A stretch of DNA of 64,000 bases, from positions 20,787,434 through 20,851,433 of the forward strand of contig JBBCBC010000021.1 in assembly GCA_037126765.1 (NCBI GenBank), written 5' to 3'. Below are positions 22,724 to 35,102 of the stretch, piece after piece. Both the position numbers and the translations under genes were made by a program. This DNA is from Stenogyne calaminthoides (Eukaryota; Streptophyta; Magnoliopsida; Lamiales; Lamiaceae). How positions within the stretch are numbered: the stretch's first letter is position 1; each line of letters opens with the position of its first letter. The notes under the pieces were generated by a model, which worked only from the letters and a program-made list of their open reading frames with translations, did no database searches and was not told where the DNA came from.

Positions 22724-22969
22724 CTCCCTCCGTCTCATAATAACTTGCACACCAAAAAACCGAAAATTCTTTATAAACCTTATCCTCACAAAGATTCCAC
22801 GATCTTACACAAAATGTCTTTACTTTGGGCTCACATACACACAATTCAACTCATTTTTTTACATTTTATATATAAAGGTTTATAATTATACCCCTAAAAA
22901 CCTTACTCATTATTACACTTTCTTATTTTGTGCCTCCATATGGTGCAAGTTATTCTGGGATGGAGGAAG
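22724..22969. mobile_element. Stowaway MITE (246 bp), unit 1
   Basis: TIRs begin CTCCCTCCGTCTCATAATAA and, at the other end inverted, CTTCCTCCATCCCAGAATAA. TA duplications lie at 22722-22723 and 22970-22971. Confidence 0.88.
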
Positions 22970-24770
22970 TATATTTTAATGAACCAACTAACAATTTCAA
23001 AAAAAAAAAATTTGCAAATCATGCATCTGCACCATGAAACTTGCTTACATTAGATTTTATCTTGTTTTAAATATAACATGATTATCGAATTAGCAATGGC
23101 AGGGGGGTGCCTCTCCTACACGGGGGTTTGAAACTGAATTTTATATTTCTACGTTGTTGTTTGGAAAGAGGTGAAGGTGGATGAGGTAATCCAATAATTA
23201 ATAATTTTTTGTTCGAAGGGATGGAGGGAGTAGAGATGGTTCGAACAATATAATGAAATATTATTACATATCATATATCGTATCGGTAATATACATATTG
23301 AACCAAAATTTCGATATATCAAGTTTTTAACGATATCGGTACCAAAATTCGGGGTACCGTTTCATAGTGAAATTTTGGTGTACCGTTTTGGTGTACCGTT
23401 TCATAGTGAAATTTCGATTTTCCGAAATTCATATAAGATATTGGTATGCATTTTGAAGTGGTAAACATATTTCTTTTTTACTGAAAATATTGAAATATCA
23501 AAATATACATTTTTTTTTCTAGTATTTTGATATATTCGTATAACTTAAAATACCAAATTTTTTTTTTGCTTACCATTATCTTTGCACAAATCTCTAAATA
23601 CAAAGAAAAAATGGTATTTTTATATATTTTTCAGGTTCAATAAATAAAGTATATGAAACTTTTGGTATTTTTCCCTCTCCTAGAAGGAGAAGGGTGGATA
23701 AGGGTTTTTCAAATCAACGGTGATTAAGAATTGTATTATTATATTTTTGTTGGTGTGGTAAAGATTAGATGTTTTGGATAATTATTATTTTGTTTGTAAT
23801 ATAATACAAATATTTATTATTTTTATTTAATATTTAAATAAATATTATTTATTAGTATGTATGTATTATTCCATGTATTTATTTTGATTATATATATATT
23901 ATGTATTGTTGTTGTTGAATATAATGTTGTATGGTATGTTCGACAACATTCCTGATAATATTTGAATTTGTCCTTTATCCTAACAATAAATCTATTTATT
24001 ATATGTTGTTCTCAATGTCTTTGATTGCAAGATGACAATATAAAAGGTTCCAGGATGTCATGTTGTTGCAATTTCAAAGAGTAAGGTGTTGAGCATATTA
24101 CGGGGTTTTAAAGAGCGTGGAGTTAGTGGTGGAAGTATTTCTAGGTCCTTCCAGACTTACCTAGTGATTGAGATTGCAGTTGTGCATGTTTCTTATAAAT
24201 ACAAGCTGCAAGGGTCAACAAATGATGAGAGAGAAACATGCATCAAGCTATCGACTGTATAAGTTCATCTAGTTTGATAGAATTTTTTTTTCTCTATTTA
24301 GATTGCTCGAGTATTGTCACATTCCTAGCAAAAATTAGGTTTATTTTTAGATTAATTATGAATTTATGACAAAAAAAAAATAGTTTTCTAACTATAGAAT
24401 AGATCATTATGTTGTATAATTCTTATACTCAACCATTTCTAGATCTTAGTACTTTGTAAAATATCTATGTTATGATCACTATTTGTTATAGTGGATATTT
24501 TCGTTGAGACGCACATAGACTACTTTAATCTAAGTAAAGTTTTGAAATCATTTGCAAGTGTTTTTAAGTCTTCCACTGTTCACTGTTGTGTTACCTGTTA
24601 CAACATTTTACACACCATTTTCGTCTTGGAGCAAGTTTTCTTATTTTACCTTAGCACTAATGTTTTGGAAAAGCCTATTTGACCCAGTTTAACCTGCAAA
24701 TATTCTACGAGTTTCAGCCTACTAGGTAGGATGGAGTGGGTAGGTGCATAATATATGGATCTAAGATCCT
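22970..24770. other. AT-rich non-coding region
   Basis: No credible gene. It holds a short direct repeat around 23355-23417 (GTACCGTTTCATAGTGAAAT twice), many ATACC/GGTAT words in both orientations, and long A and T runs. The 63-codon frame at 24491-24682 is identical in unit 2 but so is its non-coding surrounding, so it is not evidence of selection. Confidence 0.5.
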
Positions 24771-26060
24771 TCCAATATCTATGCTATATTAAAAGTGGAA
24801 AGTGATGGGAATCATTTTTGGATCCTTTTACACTTAGCTATGATGCTAAGGCTGATACATAAAATAATCTTTAAAAAAAATTAAAAACATTTTATTAAAA
24901 AAAAATCTAAAAAATGTGTTAAAAAATTCAATCTTTAATTTATTTTTTAACTTTACTTAATAACTATTTTAAATTCTCATTTTTATTGGGTTATCTGAAA
25001 AAAAACATCACCTTTAGGGTTATTATCAATTACAAAATATATATATATATATATATATTAAAAAGTGGCAAGTGATGGGGAATCATTTTCTGACCCTTTT
25101 ACCGTTGCCAATTTTTATTTTGTATAATTTAATCTCTACTTATTTTGTATTATTTTTTTCCCAATTTTGTCCCTTCTTTTATTTATTTTATTTTGTAAAT
25201 TTACTTAATAACTATTTTTTTAATTCTTTTACTCTTCCTATTTTTAATTTATTCAATTTTTCCACATCTTTTATTTATTTTATTTTGTAGTGTTACTTAA
25301 TAATTGATTTATACTGTTTTTTTGCTACACCATCTTTTTATTTTTTATAATTCGAAGCTTCTGTCAATTTTCTAACAACAATTAAATAATGTGTTTGTCG
25401 GAGTTGACACATAGATGTCCATATAGCTAGGATGCTAAGATTGGTACATAAAATGATCGTTAAAAATAAAAATTAAAAATGTTTTATTAAAAAAAAAAGA
25501 GTCTAAAAAATGTGTTTAAAAATTTAATCTTTAATTTATTTTTCAACTTTACTTAATAACTATTTTAAATTCTTATTTTTATTGGGTTAATTAAAAAACA
25601 AAAACATCACCTTAGGGTTATTATCAATTCATGACACCACCTTTTAAATTTTTTACAGTTCGAAGCATCTGTTAATTTTTAACAACAATTAAATAATGTG
25701 GTTGTTGGAGTTTACACATAGATATCCATGTAGGATGCTAAGACTGATGAATATGATGATCTTTTTTTTTTTAAATGTTTTATAAAAAAATATCTAAAAA
25801 ATATTTTTAAAAATTCAAGAATTTAGAGTTGTGATTTGATGTTCTTCTATTAAATTTATTTAAAATTTATGGGAGAAATATTAAGAGCTTTTTTTTTGTT
25901 AATTTTTACAATTCGAAGCATCTGTTAATTTTCTAGCAACAATAAAATAATATGGATATCAGAGTTGACACATAAATGTTCATGTAGGATGCTAAAATTA
26001 ATAAATATAATTGTCTTTTTTTTTTAATTTGAAAAATATATATAAAAAAAAATCAAGGGT
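24771..26060. repeat. Diverged AT-rich repeat blocks, unit 1
   Basis: Two blocks about 590 bp apart (from ~24845 and ~25435) share the order GATGCTAAG, TACATAAAATGATC, TTTACTTAATAACTATTTT, ATTGGGTT and TTAGGGTTATTATCAATT. A second motif (TTCGAAGCATCTGTTAATTT followed by GTTGACACATAGATGTCCAT) occurs at about 25350, 25660 and 25915. A TA microsatellite lies at 25038-25060. The left edge TCTATGCTATATTAAAAG resembles a Helitron 5' end. Confidence 0.65.
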
Positions 26061-26146
26061 TAGAGTTGCGATTTGATGTTCTTCTATTAAATTTACTAAG
26101 TTTAGGAGAAATAATAAGAGTATTTTTTTTTGTCAGTATGAGTTTT

Positions 26147-26646
26147 NNNNNNNNNNNNNNNNNNNNNNNNNNNNNNNNNNNNNNNNNNNNNNNNNNNNNN
26201 NNNNNNNNNNNNNNNNNNNNNNNNNNNNNNNNNNNNNNNNNNNNNNNNNNNNNNNNNNNNNNNNNNNNNNNNNNNNNNNNNNNNNNNNNNNNNNNNNNNN
26301 NNNNNNNNNNNNNNNNNNNNNNNNNNNNNNNNNNNNNNNNNNNNNNNNNNNNNNNNNNNNNNNNNNNNNNNNNNNNNNNNNNNNNNNNNNNNNNNNNNNN
26401 NNNNNNNNNNNNNNNNNNNNNNNNNNNNNNNNNNNNNNNNNNNNNNNNNNNNNNNNNNNNNNNNNNNNNNNNNNNNNNNNNNNNNNNNNNNNNNNNNNNN
26501 NNNNNNNNNNNNNNNNNNNNNNNNNNNNNNNNNNNNNNNNNNNNNNNNNNNNNNNNNNNNNNNNNNNNNNNNNNNNNNNNNNNNNNNNNNNNNNNNNNNN
26601 NNNNNNNNNNNNNNNNNNNNNNNNNNNNNNNNNNNNNNNNNNNNNN
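26147..26646. other. Assembly gap (500 N)
   Basis: Exactly 500 N, a placeholder length. The left flank is the last base of repeat unit 1 and the right flank the first base of repeat unit 2. Confidence 1.
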
Positions 26647-26715
26647 ATATGACAATAAAAAAAATAGAAAACAATAATGAGCACATGGGAAGTGAGAGGC
26701 GCACCATGGTTGTTG

Positions 26716-28179
26716 TTTTTTTTTTTTAATCAGGCAAATTTTTTTATTCACCAATTTGAGAGCTGGGATATAAGGCATATCCGGTTCTCAAACATTACAA
26801 AAGAGTTTCAAACACAATTTTACACAATTACAAAAAGAGCTATGCACCAGACCTCACAAACCAACAAAATCAGTGCAGCTAGCCTATTAAATTACTCTCT
26901 CTCACACCAATCTAGGCTTAACTAGCCAAGGTCTAACCTGAAAATCTCGAATCTCCTTAACGTGGATCGAGAGCCACAACCAGGTCCTTGCCTTAAATTC
27001 TTCCCAGATTTTTTGAGTATTTGGGGCCTCGCCGTTGAAGATAACATTATTTTGTATGTTCCAAATGCTCCACATCAGTCCGCACCACAAGGTATCTGCG
27101 ATCTTAATTCTTTTCTTGTCAAAGCCGAAGATCACACCATGCTGGAGAAGGTGGTCAGCCGGTGTGGCCTGGGCTGCTGTAACCGTCTGTGTCCAATGGT
27201 AGAACTTTCCCCATAACTCTCGAGCAATAGAGCAACCGAAAAACAGGTGTACGGTGCTCTGCCCTCGAGTCGCCAAAAGCGTGCAAGTCGGACTCCCCAC
27301 CACATGGGATAACCCCCAAATTATGAGATTATCTTTAGTAGCGAGACGACCTTTGAGCAACTTCCAGATTAAGGCCTTCACACGTCGGGGAGCGAAACAT
27401 TTCCAGATTTTAGCGAACGCCTTTTTTTCATTTTCCAAGACTCCTATGTCGAAAGGCGGGTAACAAAAAAGTTTGTAGGTCATTACATTAGTAGACACCA
27501 TTGTTTGAGTGCTCCCACCTCCATCGATCCGTCTAGGCCCTTGTTGGGTTTGTTCCTATTGATAGAAAACATAAAAAGATCAAATGAAGAAAGCTCTCTT
27601 GGTAACAAAGCACGTCTCCAATTGAACTCCCACACCCACTCCCCCTCCACCCAACTACCCATCTCATTCACCCTCTCATTTTTTTGCACACTCAACCTAT
27701 AGAGCATATTGTATTTGATGCACAAAGGCTCACCTTCTACCCAAATGTCTTTCCGTAATCGAAAAGTGTCTTCCCATTCTCCAAAGACTTTCTTAAAATC
27801 CCCTCTCAAACCACCATGCCCCTCTTCCCCATAAAGTTCGATAATCTCTCTCCACCAACTTGACTCCGAAGCCCTACTCCCTCGCCTAAAACTATTTCCC
27901 CCCTCATCAAAATTAGGACTCAACCCCCCATATTTAGATGTAATAACCCGCGCCCACAACCTCCCCGACTCATTGAACAACCTCCAAACTCATTTCCTCA
28001 ATAAAGCCCGATTAAAAGCATCAAGATTTTTAATCCCAAGTCCCCCACAAGATTTTTCCTTGAACAAGTCGTCCCATTTAACCCACGGAATCTTATGATT
28101 GTTATCACTCCCACCCCATAAAAAATTACGTTGAATACTCACAAGCTCACTAAGGGTTTTCCTAGGTAGACGATAAAAG
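26716..28179 (-). pseudogene. LINE RT/zf-RVT tail, unit 2 copy
   Basis: Counterpart of 12138-13599: poly(A) tail at 26716-26727, zf-RVT frames 26902-27501 and 27483-27980, and RT tail to 28179. It carries frame changes that unit 1 lacks, near 27265, 27470 and 27770. These hit exactly where unit 1 reads CDSEDEST, YKLLLLPAQH and LENGEDTQFW. Unit 1 is thus the better copy of this LINE segment. Confidence 0.87.
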
Positions 28180-29876
28180 TGTTGGGAAAATCGGGGTGCC
28201 CGGATCTATTCGAGGTGATTATTTAAATGCATATTTAAATTAAAAAGTTAATTACTAACATGAATTAATCCTAAATCAATTCAACATAATAATAAACAAC
28301 ATGCGTACACATAATTCACGTAAATCCTAAACATGCGGAACTATGAGTTACGGAATTACTAACCTCTTGAAGAATCAAACGGAAGAATCAACACAAGAGC
28401 CTTCCCAAATATATCCGCAAAGTCCCCGAACGCTATCCGGTGGGAAGATTTCAATGAACGATTTTAATGGGAGAGAAATTAAATATTTTGCTACCACCTT
28501 TGTAGATTTCTAATATTTCCAACACATGGAATTGCACTTGGGAATGAAGAGCTCATCCCCTATAAATAGGGAGGAGGGGGGCGAAATTTAGGGCTAGGAA
28601 GATAAGGAAGAAAATCTTTTCTTGATCTCCAAGAAATCTTGAATATATCTCCTATATTATTTTCTCCTTAATTAAATTTTTCATAAAAATCTCTTTCCCC
28701 TCTTCTACCCAATATTTTCTAAATCTACACTATAGAAGGAGTCAAGATTTGACTTCTTGAATTTATGGGATAATTATGTATTCCTACAATAATTATCTCT
28801 TTCCATAAAATATCTACAAGAAAATCAAGACAATCTTTTCTTCCTTTAATAGACAAATTTTCGAAAATTACACTTGGAAATATAGCAAGAATATTTTCTT
28901 CTCTCTCTCATTAATTGGACTTTATTTTGGGCTAGTTGGGGGGCCTTTAGGAGAATTAAGATTGGACCTCCAATGGACTATGAAGCTATAATATTTTGGG
29001 CCAAATATTATTCAAGTCCATTAATATTAATTTACTCCACTATAAAATTAATATTGAACTATCCATCTTAACCCATATTACAATTTCACATATAACATGG
29101 CTTCCGGTCATTATTTCCCGCGTTTAAGATTATCTTAGTCCATTAATTAATTAAGCCACTGAACAAGCTTTATATTAATTAATATATTTGTCCTTGGAGT
29201 AAAGATGACTTTCAACATTATTATCCATGCCTTAAATAAATTTCCACTTGCAAGATTTGGCATGATAAAGGATATGAGCCCACCAAGGGACAAATCAAGC
29301 AAGACGATACTTACACGCGATTCTCCGTATTAAATGTCAGCAATCGTCATGTAATTAATAATATTGCCCAAGATATAAGGTATCGAATCGCATTGACTGT
29401 CTTCCCATCATAAGTTAAAGCAATAGTTATTAATTTCACACGATCCTATTTAAGGGACGGAGATTAAGAAACAACGCACCACTGAGGTCTAATTCTTATA
29501 TATTCATTACCGAAGAATTTGTCCTCCTCAGGAATCCTCATTCAACAAGACCTAAATGCGCTAAGCGATCTCTTAGTCAAGACAGTTAATCTGGGTCTCA
29601 CACTTCAACTGCTCATGATTGTTCGTTCATTTCCATCTGGGTTGTGAATTTGTACTTAATTACGAGGGCTGTTAATTTGATCTTCAGTGATCGGGTATCA
29701 CCAAATTAACTACAACGTAATACATACTGTCTTATTGAACGGGTTTGCAATAAACATATATAACATTCATTCATATTTAATGTAACAATGATTAAATAAT
29801 TTATTTCAAAGAATAAATAAGAAACTTCATTTGGTTATACAAAGTAAAAGCATACTTTTCAAAGATAACCCCAACA
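28180..29876 (-). repeat. 3' LTR of element B
   Basis: It starts TGTTGGG and ends CCCCAACA, and matches 35103-36785. Several short runs differ from element A in a CAG-to-CAAAG manner (for example near 29805 and 29860). Confidence 0.9.
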
Positions 29877-29988
29877 ATCTCCCACTTATACTCAAAGTCT
29901 GCTTTTAAGTATAGTACAACATGTCTCGTGTTCTATGTGACATCTAATGTCACCCTACACGAACCTAATAATATTTCTCCCACTTATA
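29877..29988 (-). promoter_or_regulatory. Duplicated polypurine tract and stem-loop, element B
   Basis: Same arrangement as at 15293-15404. The hairpin lies at 29926-29962, one purine tract is LTR-adjacent, and the other overlaps the pol stop. Confidence 0.7.
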
Positions 29989-32900
29989 CACAAAGCAGAT
30001 TGGCAACGTCCTTGACACTCATTCCTTCCACATGTCTCTCGAATGTACTCTGAGGCAGACCCTTTGTGAATGGATCTGTTAAGTTGTCTCCCGATGCAAT
30101 TTTAGCCACCTCAATGTCTCCTCTCTTAACGATTTCTCGTATGAGATGGTATTTTCTTTCAATGTGTTTGTTGGCTTTGTGGGCTCTCGGTTCCCTTGAA
30201 TTTGCAACTACTCCGGCTTTGTCACAGTAAACCATGATTTTGCCTGGCAAATCCGGGACAACGTCCAAGTCCACCAGGAAGTTTTTGAGCCTAACCGCTT
30301 CCTTCGCTGCTTCATAAGCAGCGATGTACTCGGCTTCCATGGTAGAATCAGCGATGCATTTCTGCTTTACGCTTCTCCATGTCATGGCTCCTCCCCCCAT
30401 GCAAAACACACTACCCGAGGTAGACTTTTTGGAGTCAACGTCTGATTGGAAATCCGAGTCCGTGTAACCGATGGGGATCAGACTATCTGACTTATAAACC
30501 AACATTCTGTCCCGTGTTCTTTTTAGGTACTTCAGGATGTTCTTTACTGCAGTCCAATGCTCTTTACCAGGGTTACTTTGATTTCTTGCCACCATGCCTA
30601 CAACAAAGCAGATATCCGGTCTCGTACACAGCATTGCATACATGAGGCTTCCCACAGTCAAAGCATAAGGGATGCTCTTCATGTCATCTATCTCTTTCTG
30701 TGTCTTGGGACACATCTCTTTGGATAGATGGATTCCGTGTCTATAGGGCACAAAGCCCTTCTTAGAATCCTGCATGCTGAAGCGCTTCAAAATAGTATCT
30801 ATATATGAGGCTTGTGAAAGACCGATCATTCTTTTTCTGTGATCTCGAGTGATCTTGATCCCTAGGATGTGACCGGCTTCCCCTAAGTCCTTCATATCGA
30901 ACTATTTTGATAGCCATGCCTTTACGTCGGATAACACCTTTACATCGTTTCCGATGAGTAGAATGTCGTCCACGTATAGTACCAAAAAAATACCAATGCA
31001 GTTCCGTCATGCTTTTTATAAACACAACTTTCAAATTCATTTTGATCGAAATCGTAGGCTTTTATAACTTGATCAAAACACTGATTCCAAGCGCGGGATG
31101 CTTGCTTCAGCCCATAAATGGACTTCCTTAGCTTGCAAACCAGATGCTCTTGGCCTTTTTCAATGAAGCCTTCGGGTTGTTGCATATACATTACTTCGTC
31201 AAGATTTCCATTAAGGAAAGCTGTCTTGACGTCCATTTGCCAGATCTCAAAATCTAGATGCGCAGCAATCGACAAGAGAATGCGGATGGACTTGAGCATT
31301 TTCCAGATCTCAAAATCTTTCTGAGTGTACCCTTTTGCCACTAGTCTTGCTTTGAAGGTTTCAACCCTTCCGTCCGGTCCCCTTTTTCTCTTGTATCCCC
31401 ACTTGCATCCAATGGGTTTTACCCCATCAAGTGGTTCGACTAGCTCCCACACCTTGTTGTGATCCATTGAACCCATCTCGGCTTCCATTGCTATTTGCCA
31501 GGATTGAGCATCTTTGTCTCGGATCGCCTCGTTGTAGGACCATGGATCTGACTCTTCTGCGGAGATCAAGTCCGAAGACTCTCCGATCCCCAAGAATCTC
31601 TCGGGTTGTCTGATAACCCTCCCACTACAATGAGGTTCCGGTTGTGTAGGCGTGACGTTTGGTATATCATTTTGTACAGTTAGCAATGGAGTTGGGCCCC
31701 TAAGTTCTTCTAAGGTAATTTCACTTCTAGGCTTTCGACTGTTCATATAATCTACTTCCAAAAATCTAAAGTGGGTACTGATCACCACCTTTTGGTCTTC
31801 GGGACCATAGAACATGCATCCTTTAGTTCCTTCGGAGTACCCTATGAACATCCTTAATTCCGAACGTGCATCCAATTTATCGGCTTCCTTGTCTAGCACG
31901 TATGCCGGATACCCCCAGATCCTGATGTGTCCGAAACTGGGCTTGCGCCCCGTCCACAATTCTCTCGGGGTTTTAGGTACTGATTTGGATGGCACTAGGT
32001 TCAGAATATAAGCTGTTGTTTCTAATGCGTAACCCCAGAACGATTTTGGTAAATCCGCATAACTCATCATTGACCTTACCATTTCTAAAAGCGTTCTATT
32101 CCTTCGTTTTGCAACCCCGTTTTGTTGAGGGGTACCGGGTGCAGTAAACTGGGATGCAATCCCCACTTCCGATAGGTAGTTTAGAAATTCATCGCTGAGG
32201 TATTCGCCTCCACGATCAGATCGTAGAAACTTGATACTTTTTCCCTTATGATTCTCTGCTTGAGCCTTAAATTCTTTGAATTTATCAAAGGTCTCAGATT
32301 TATGCTTCATTAGGAAAATGTATCCGTAGCGTGAGTAATCATCGATAAAAGTAACAAAATACTCGTAGCCACCTCTAGCTTTGATTTGCTTTGGACCACA
32401 CACATCGGTGTGAACGATTTCTAACACTTCATTAGCTCTAAGCCCCTTGGCTCCAAATGCCCTCTTGGTCATTTTTACCTTCCAAGCACGATTCGCAAGT
32501 CGGAAATTGCTCAATTTGGAGAGACCCCAAAGAACCATCGTTCACCAACCTTTGAATCATTTTCGGGTTAATATGACCTACTCTTAGGTGCCAAAGAAGT
32601 GTCTCGTTCACGTCAGTCGAGCGCTTTCGTTTACAAGAAATAGTAGATGTGTTATACGATGCATTTTGTGAGCGATGTGCACAGTTAATAATATAGAGAT
32701 TGTTCCTTAAAGTTCCACGACAGATAATCACATCGTTACGAAAAACATTAACATCTTTATTAAAACAAACAGAATATCCATCATTAAATAACTTAGAAAT
32801 AGAAATAAGGTTTTTCCAAAAAGCAGGAACATAAAAAACATCTCTTAAAATTAACTTCTTGTCTGCAAAAGACAGGGGCACGTCTCCCACTACTTCAGCT

Positions 32901-32989
32901 GCCACTCTCATAGCATCGCCTAGCGTGATGAGGATTTCACTCCCACTAAGTTGTCGTGAAGAAAACATGATCAGTGGATTCCGTATCAA
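29984..32989 (-). pseudogene. Copia pol of element B: integrase, RT, RNase H
   Basis: Minus strand from 32989. The GAG-pre-integrase block (HLRVGHINPKMIQRLV, CESCLEGK) shifts frame near 32470. The 532-residue frame (32538-30940) carries integrase with the D,D,E positions visible (IVHTDVCGP, FLRSDRGGEYLS, QQNGVAKRRNRTLLE). It continues through the linker (MFIGYSEGTKGCMFYG) and RT (WQIAMEAEMGSM, QMDVKTAFLNG, YGLKQASRAW), then loses frame at an A/T run just before YVDD (30965-30976). RT end and RNase H follow (30895-29984: MKDLGEAGHILGIKITRDHRKR, STMEAEYIAAYEAAKE, HIERKYHLIREIV), ending LLCV. A TAG near 30903 interrupts the join. With only a few lesions it is the best template for this family here. 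Confidence 0.92.
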
Positions 32990-33050
32990 CTACCCACGAA
33001 TGAGAAGTGTACGATGCCAAACAGGTTTCAACAACTAGTGTGTGAGAATT

Positions 33051-33701
33051 ACCTTTCTTTTCATTCCTTTTGGGATTGGAACAGGCCAACCTCCATTGTC
33101 CTTTACCGTAGTTGAAGCACTTGCCCTCTAGATTTCATTGACACTACCAGCATCCCTCATCTTACCATTGTCCTTGGCAACAGTTGAGTTTGATTGCTTA
33201 TGGCTTTTGGTCCTCTTCTTCTTTTTGCCTTCCCTTGACCTAGAAGATGAAGATGGATCACTTGCCGTCAAGGCTTGAGTTTTTGTGCCCCATCAACGTC
33301 TCTGCCGTGACCAAAGCTTGAAACAAATCAGCCAGCGAAGCCAAAGTGCTCAAAAACTTTTGGGCAGAGAGTGGAGTAGCAAATTGATCTGGGTCCTAGA
33401 TCATAATCTGCACCCAGATCCTCAAGTTTGTTCAGATTGGCCATTTAATTTTGAGGACGTAATCCCTTACGGGGTTGTCCTCCACCATTCTCAACGACAA
33501 CATCTCTCGCATGGTGATCTGACGAGCCCCGCACTTTCGACTCGTCAGTTGGCTCATCTGAATTTTTGGTATGTCAAGAATCCACTTATGCTCTTGTGCA
33601 GTTAGGAAAAATATAATTTTTCATTTCCAATCAACAAAGTTTTCTCCAATGAGTTGGTTTTCTTTCAGTATATTGAACAGTAGATTAAAAGGTTACGACA
33701 T
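33051..33701 (-). pseudogene. Copia gag of element B, broken
   Basis: Aligned to the gag of element C. The ATG at 33699-33701 is followed by TCG and TAA, where C has a Gln codon. The rest is frameshifted. The 3' end (NPKRNEKKGNS, near 33060-33095) reads straight into the protease region without the TGA found in element C, so gag and pol were originally one frame in this family. Confidence 0.75.
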
Positions 33702-35088
33702 ACTGAACTGAAATAAACATACATCTTGTGTCAATGTCTGGATCAACACAAAATTAAATCACATAATTCGATCACATGATTCATATTAAAATCTCAAAAA
33801 AAATATGAACATGCATCAGCCAACATCTCAAAACAGATTTAAACGAGCCTCGTGAGAGGGTCATCATTTAAATCACATTCAAGCAGGTTACAAACAAGAA
33901 CAGTTACAAACCTTTAATTTTAAAGAAAATTAATAGTCGGCTCCCACTTGACCAATATAAAATTAACAGGGACTTCGGAGAAGTATATAAATATCAATTT
34001 TATACCTAAGTAATAATCATGATTAAATACAGAATTATTACTTCATTTTGATCGAGCCTCGTGGGAGGGTCATCGTCACCACTAATAATAATTCACAATC
34101 ATCCTTTTGGGAATTTATTCATGTGAAAGCTATATTTTGACCGTCCCGTAGAGGAATTTCTCCAAAAGATTTCACAAATAAATAAATCATGGAGGTCAAA
34201 ATTAATTTGTGTCAAAACCAAATTAATTATTAAAACATACTTAGTAATTTTTGAATTTGAGATTTTTCGTTGGGCAATTCTCATGCAAACACATTTAAAC
34301 AAATTAAATAAAGCACAAGAAAATACAACAGTAATAAATCAAGCAAAGCAGAAAATAAACACAATGGGCACAAATTATCCAACTTTCATGGTTTGATTTT
34401 CCTTGGCTTGATCTTGAAGAAACGTCGTCTTAAATTTCTCCCACTCGTTCATCTCGAAAAGAACTCCGTCTTGAAACGCAACGCTAAGCGGCTCCGCAAT
34501 GATGGATGCCGCTCCGGCCGGCCGCAGCAGCAGCGCCCGTGCCCGCTATGCCTAGGGCGCAGCCGCGACGCCGCCAGCGTCTTGTGTGTCGGCAAAGATC
34601 GCACGACGCTTAAAGCTTCCACGCCCTTTGCTGCGTCTGCGGCGCTTACGCGTCGTCCGCTGGGGCGATCCTCCTCGATTTGGCGCTTAAAGTTCGTCGT
34701 CTTGGCGTCATCATAGTCTTGCGGCGTCTTTTCCCCTGTTCGCGTTTATGACGCCGCCCCCACGTCTGATTCCGGATCTGTCTTTAATTCGCCCCCGTCT
34801 TTGATCAGGTTATAATTTATTTAACAAAAAATAAATACCTTAAATCTATACTAGTCTATTACATTAAACAAATCAAATAGCATAATCTACTCGTGGATTT
34901 TCTCACGAGAAAAACAAATCCGAACGAGTCGAATTAAAAACCATTCATTCATACGCATGAAAATAAACACATTAAATACCATGACAATTGGATACCTGCA
35001 AAACAGATCTAGCAATTCTACTATCCAATTTCAATTTAATGTCCAACAATTTAAATAACAATTTAAAAAATCAGAGCTTGAAACCAGA
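33702..35088 (-). other. 5' leader of element B with GC-rich island
   Basis: Non-coding leader. The GC-rich island at about 34455-34795 differs from that of element A far more than the flanking sequence does, with many rearranged-looking short segments. Confidence 0.7.
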
Positions 35089-35100
35089 GTTCTGATACCA
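35089..35100 (-). promoter_or_regulatory. Primer binding site of element B
   Basis: Minus-strand TGGTATCAGA, two bases from the 5' LTR end, as in element A. Confidence 0.85.
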
Positions 35101-35102
35101 GT

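Larger units (their letters stand above)
12069..26146. repeat. Direct repeat unit 1 (~14.08 kb)
   Basis: It matches 26647-40678 in order and orientation throughout: LINE tail, copia element A, LINE remainder, hairpin, Stowaway MITE and AT-rich repeats. Its right end coincides with the first N of the gap. Differences are small scattered indels and substitutions, one ~41-bp indel, and a longer TA microsatellite (25038-25060). Confidence 0.93.

Noticed and set aside
24491..24682. 63-codon frame identical in unit 2 (39030-39221)
   Set aside because: The surrounding non-coding DNA is equally identical, so conservation reflects duplication; no recognisable domain.
26053..26778. Long open frames spanning the gap
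   Set aside because: They consist almost wholly of unknown residues from 500 N and have no coding content.
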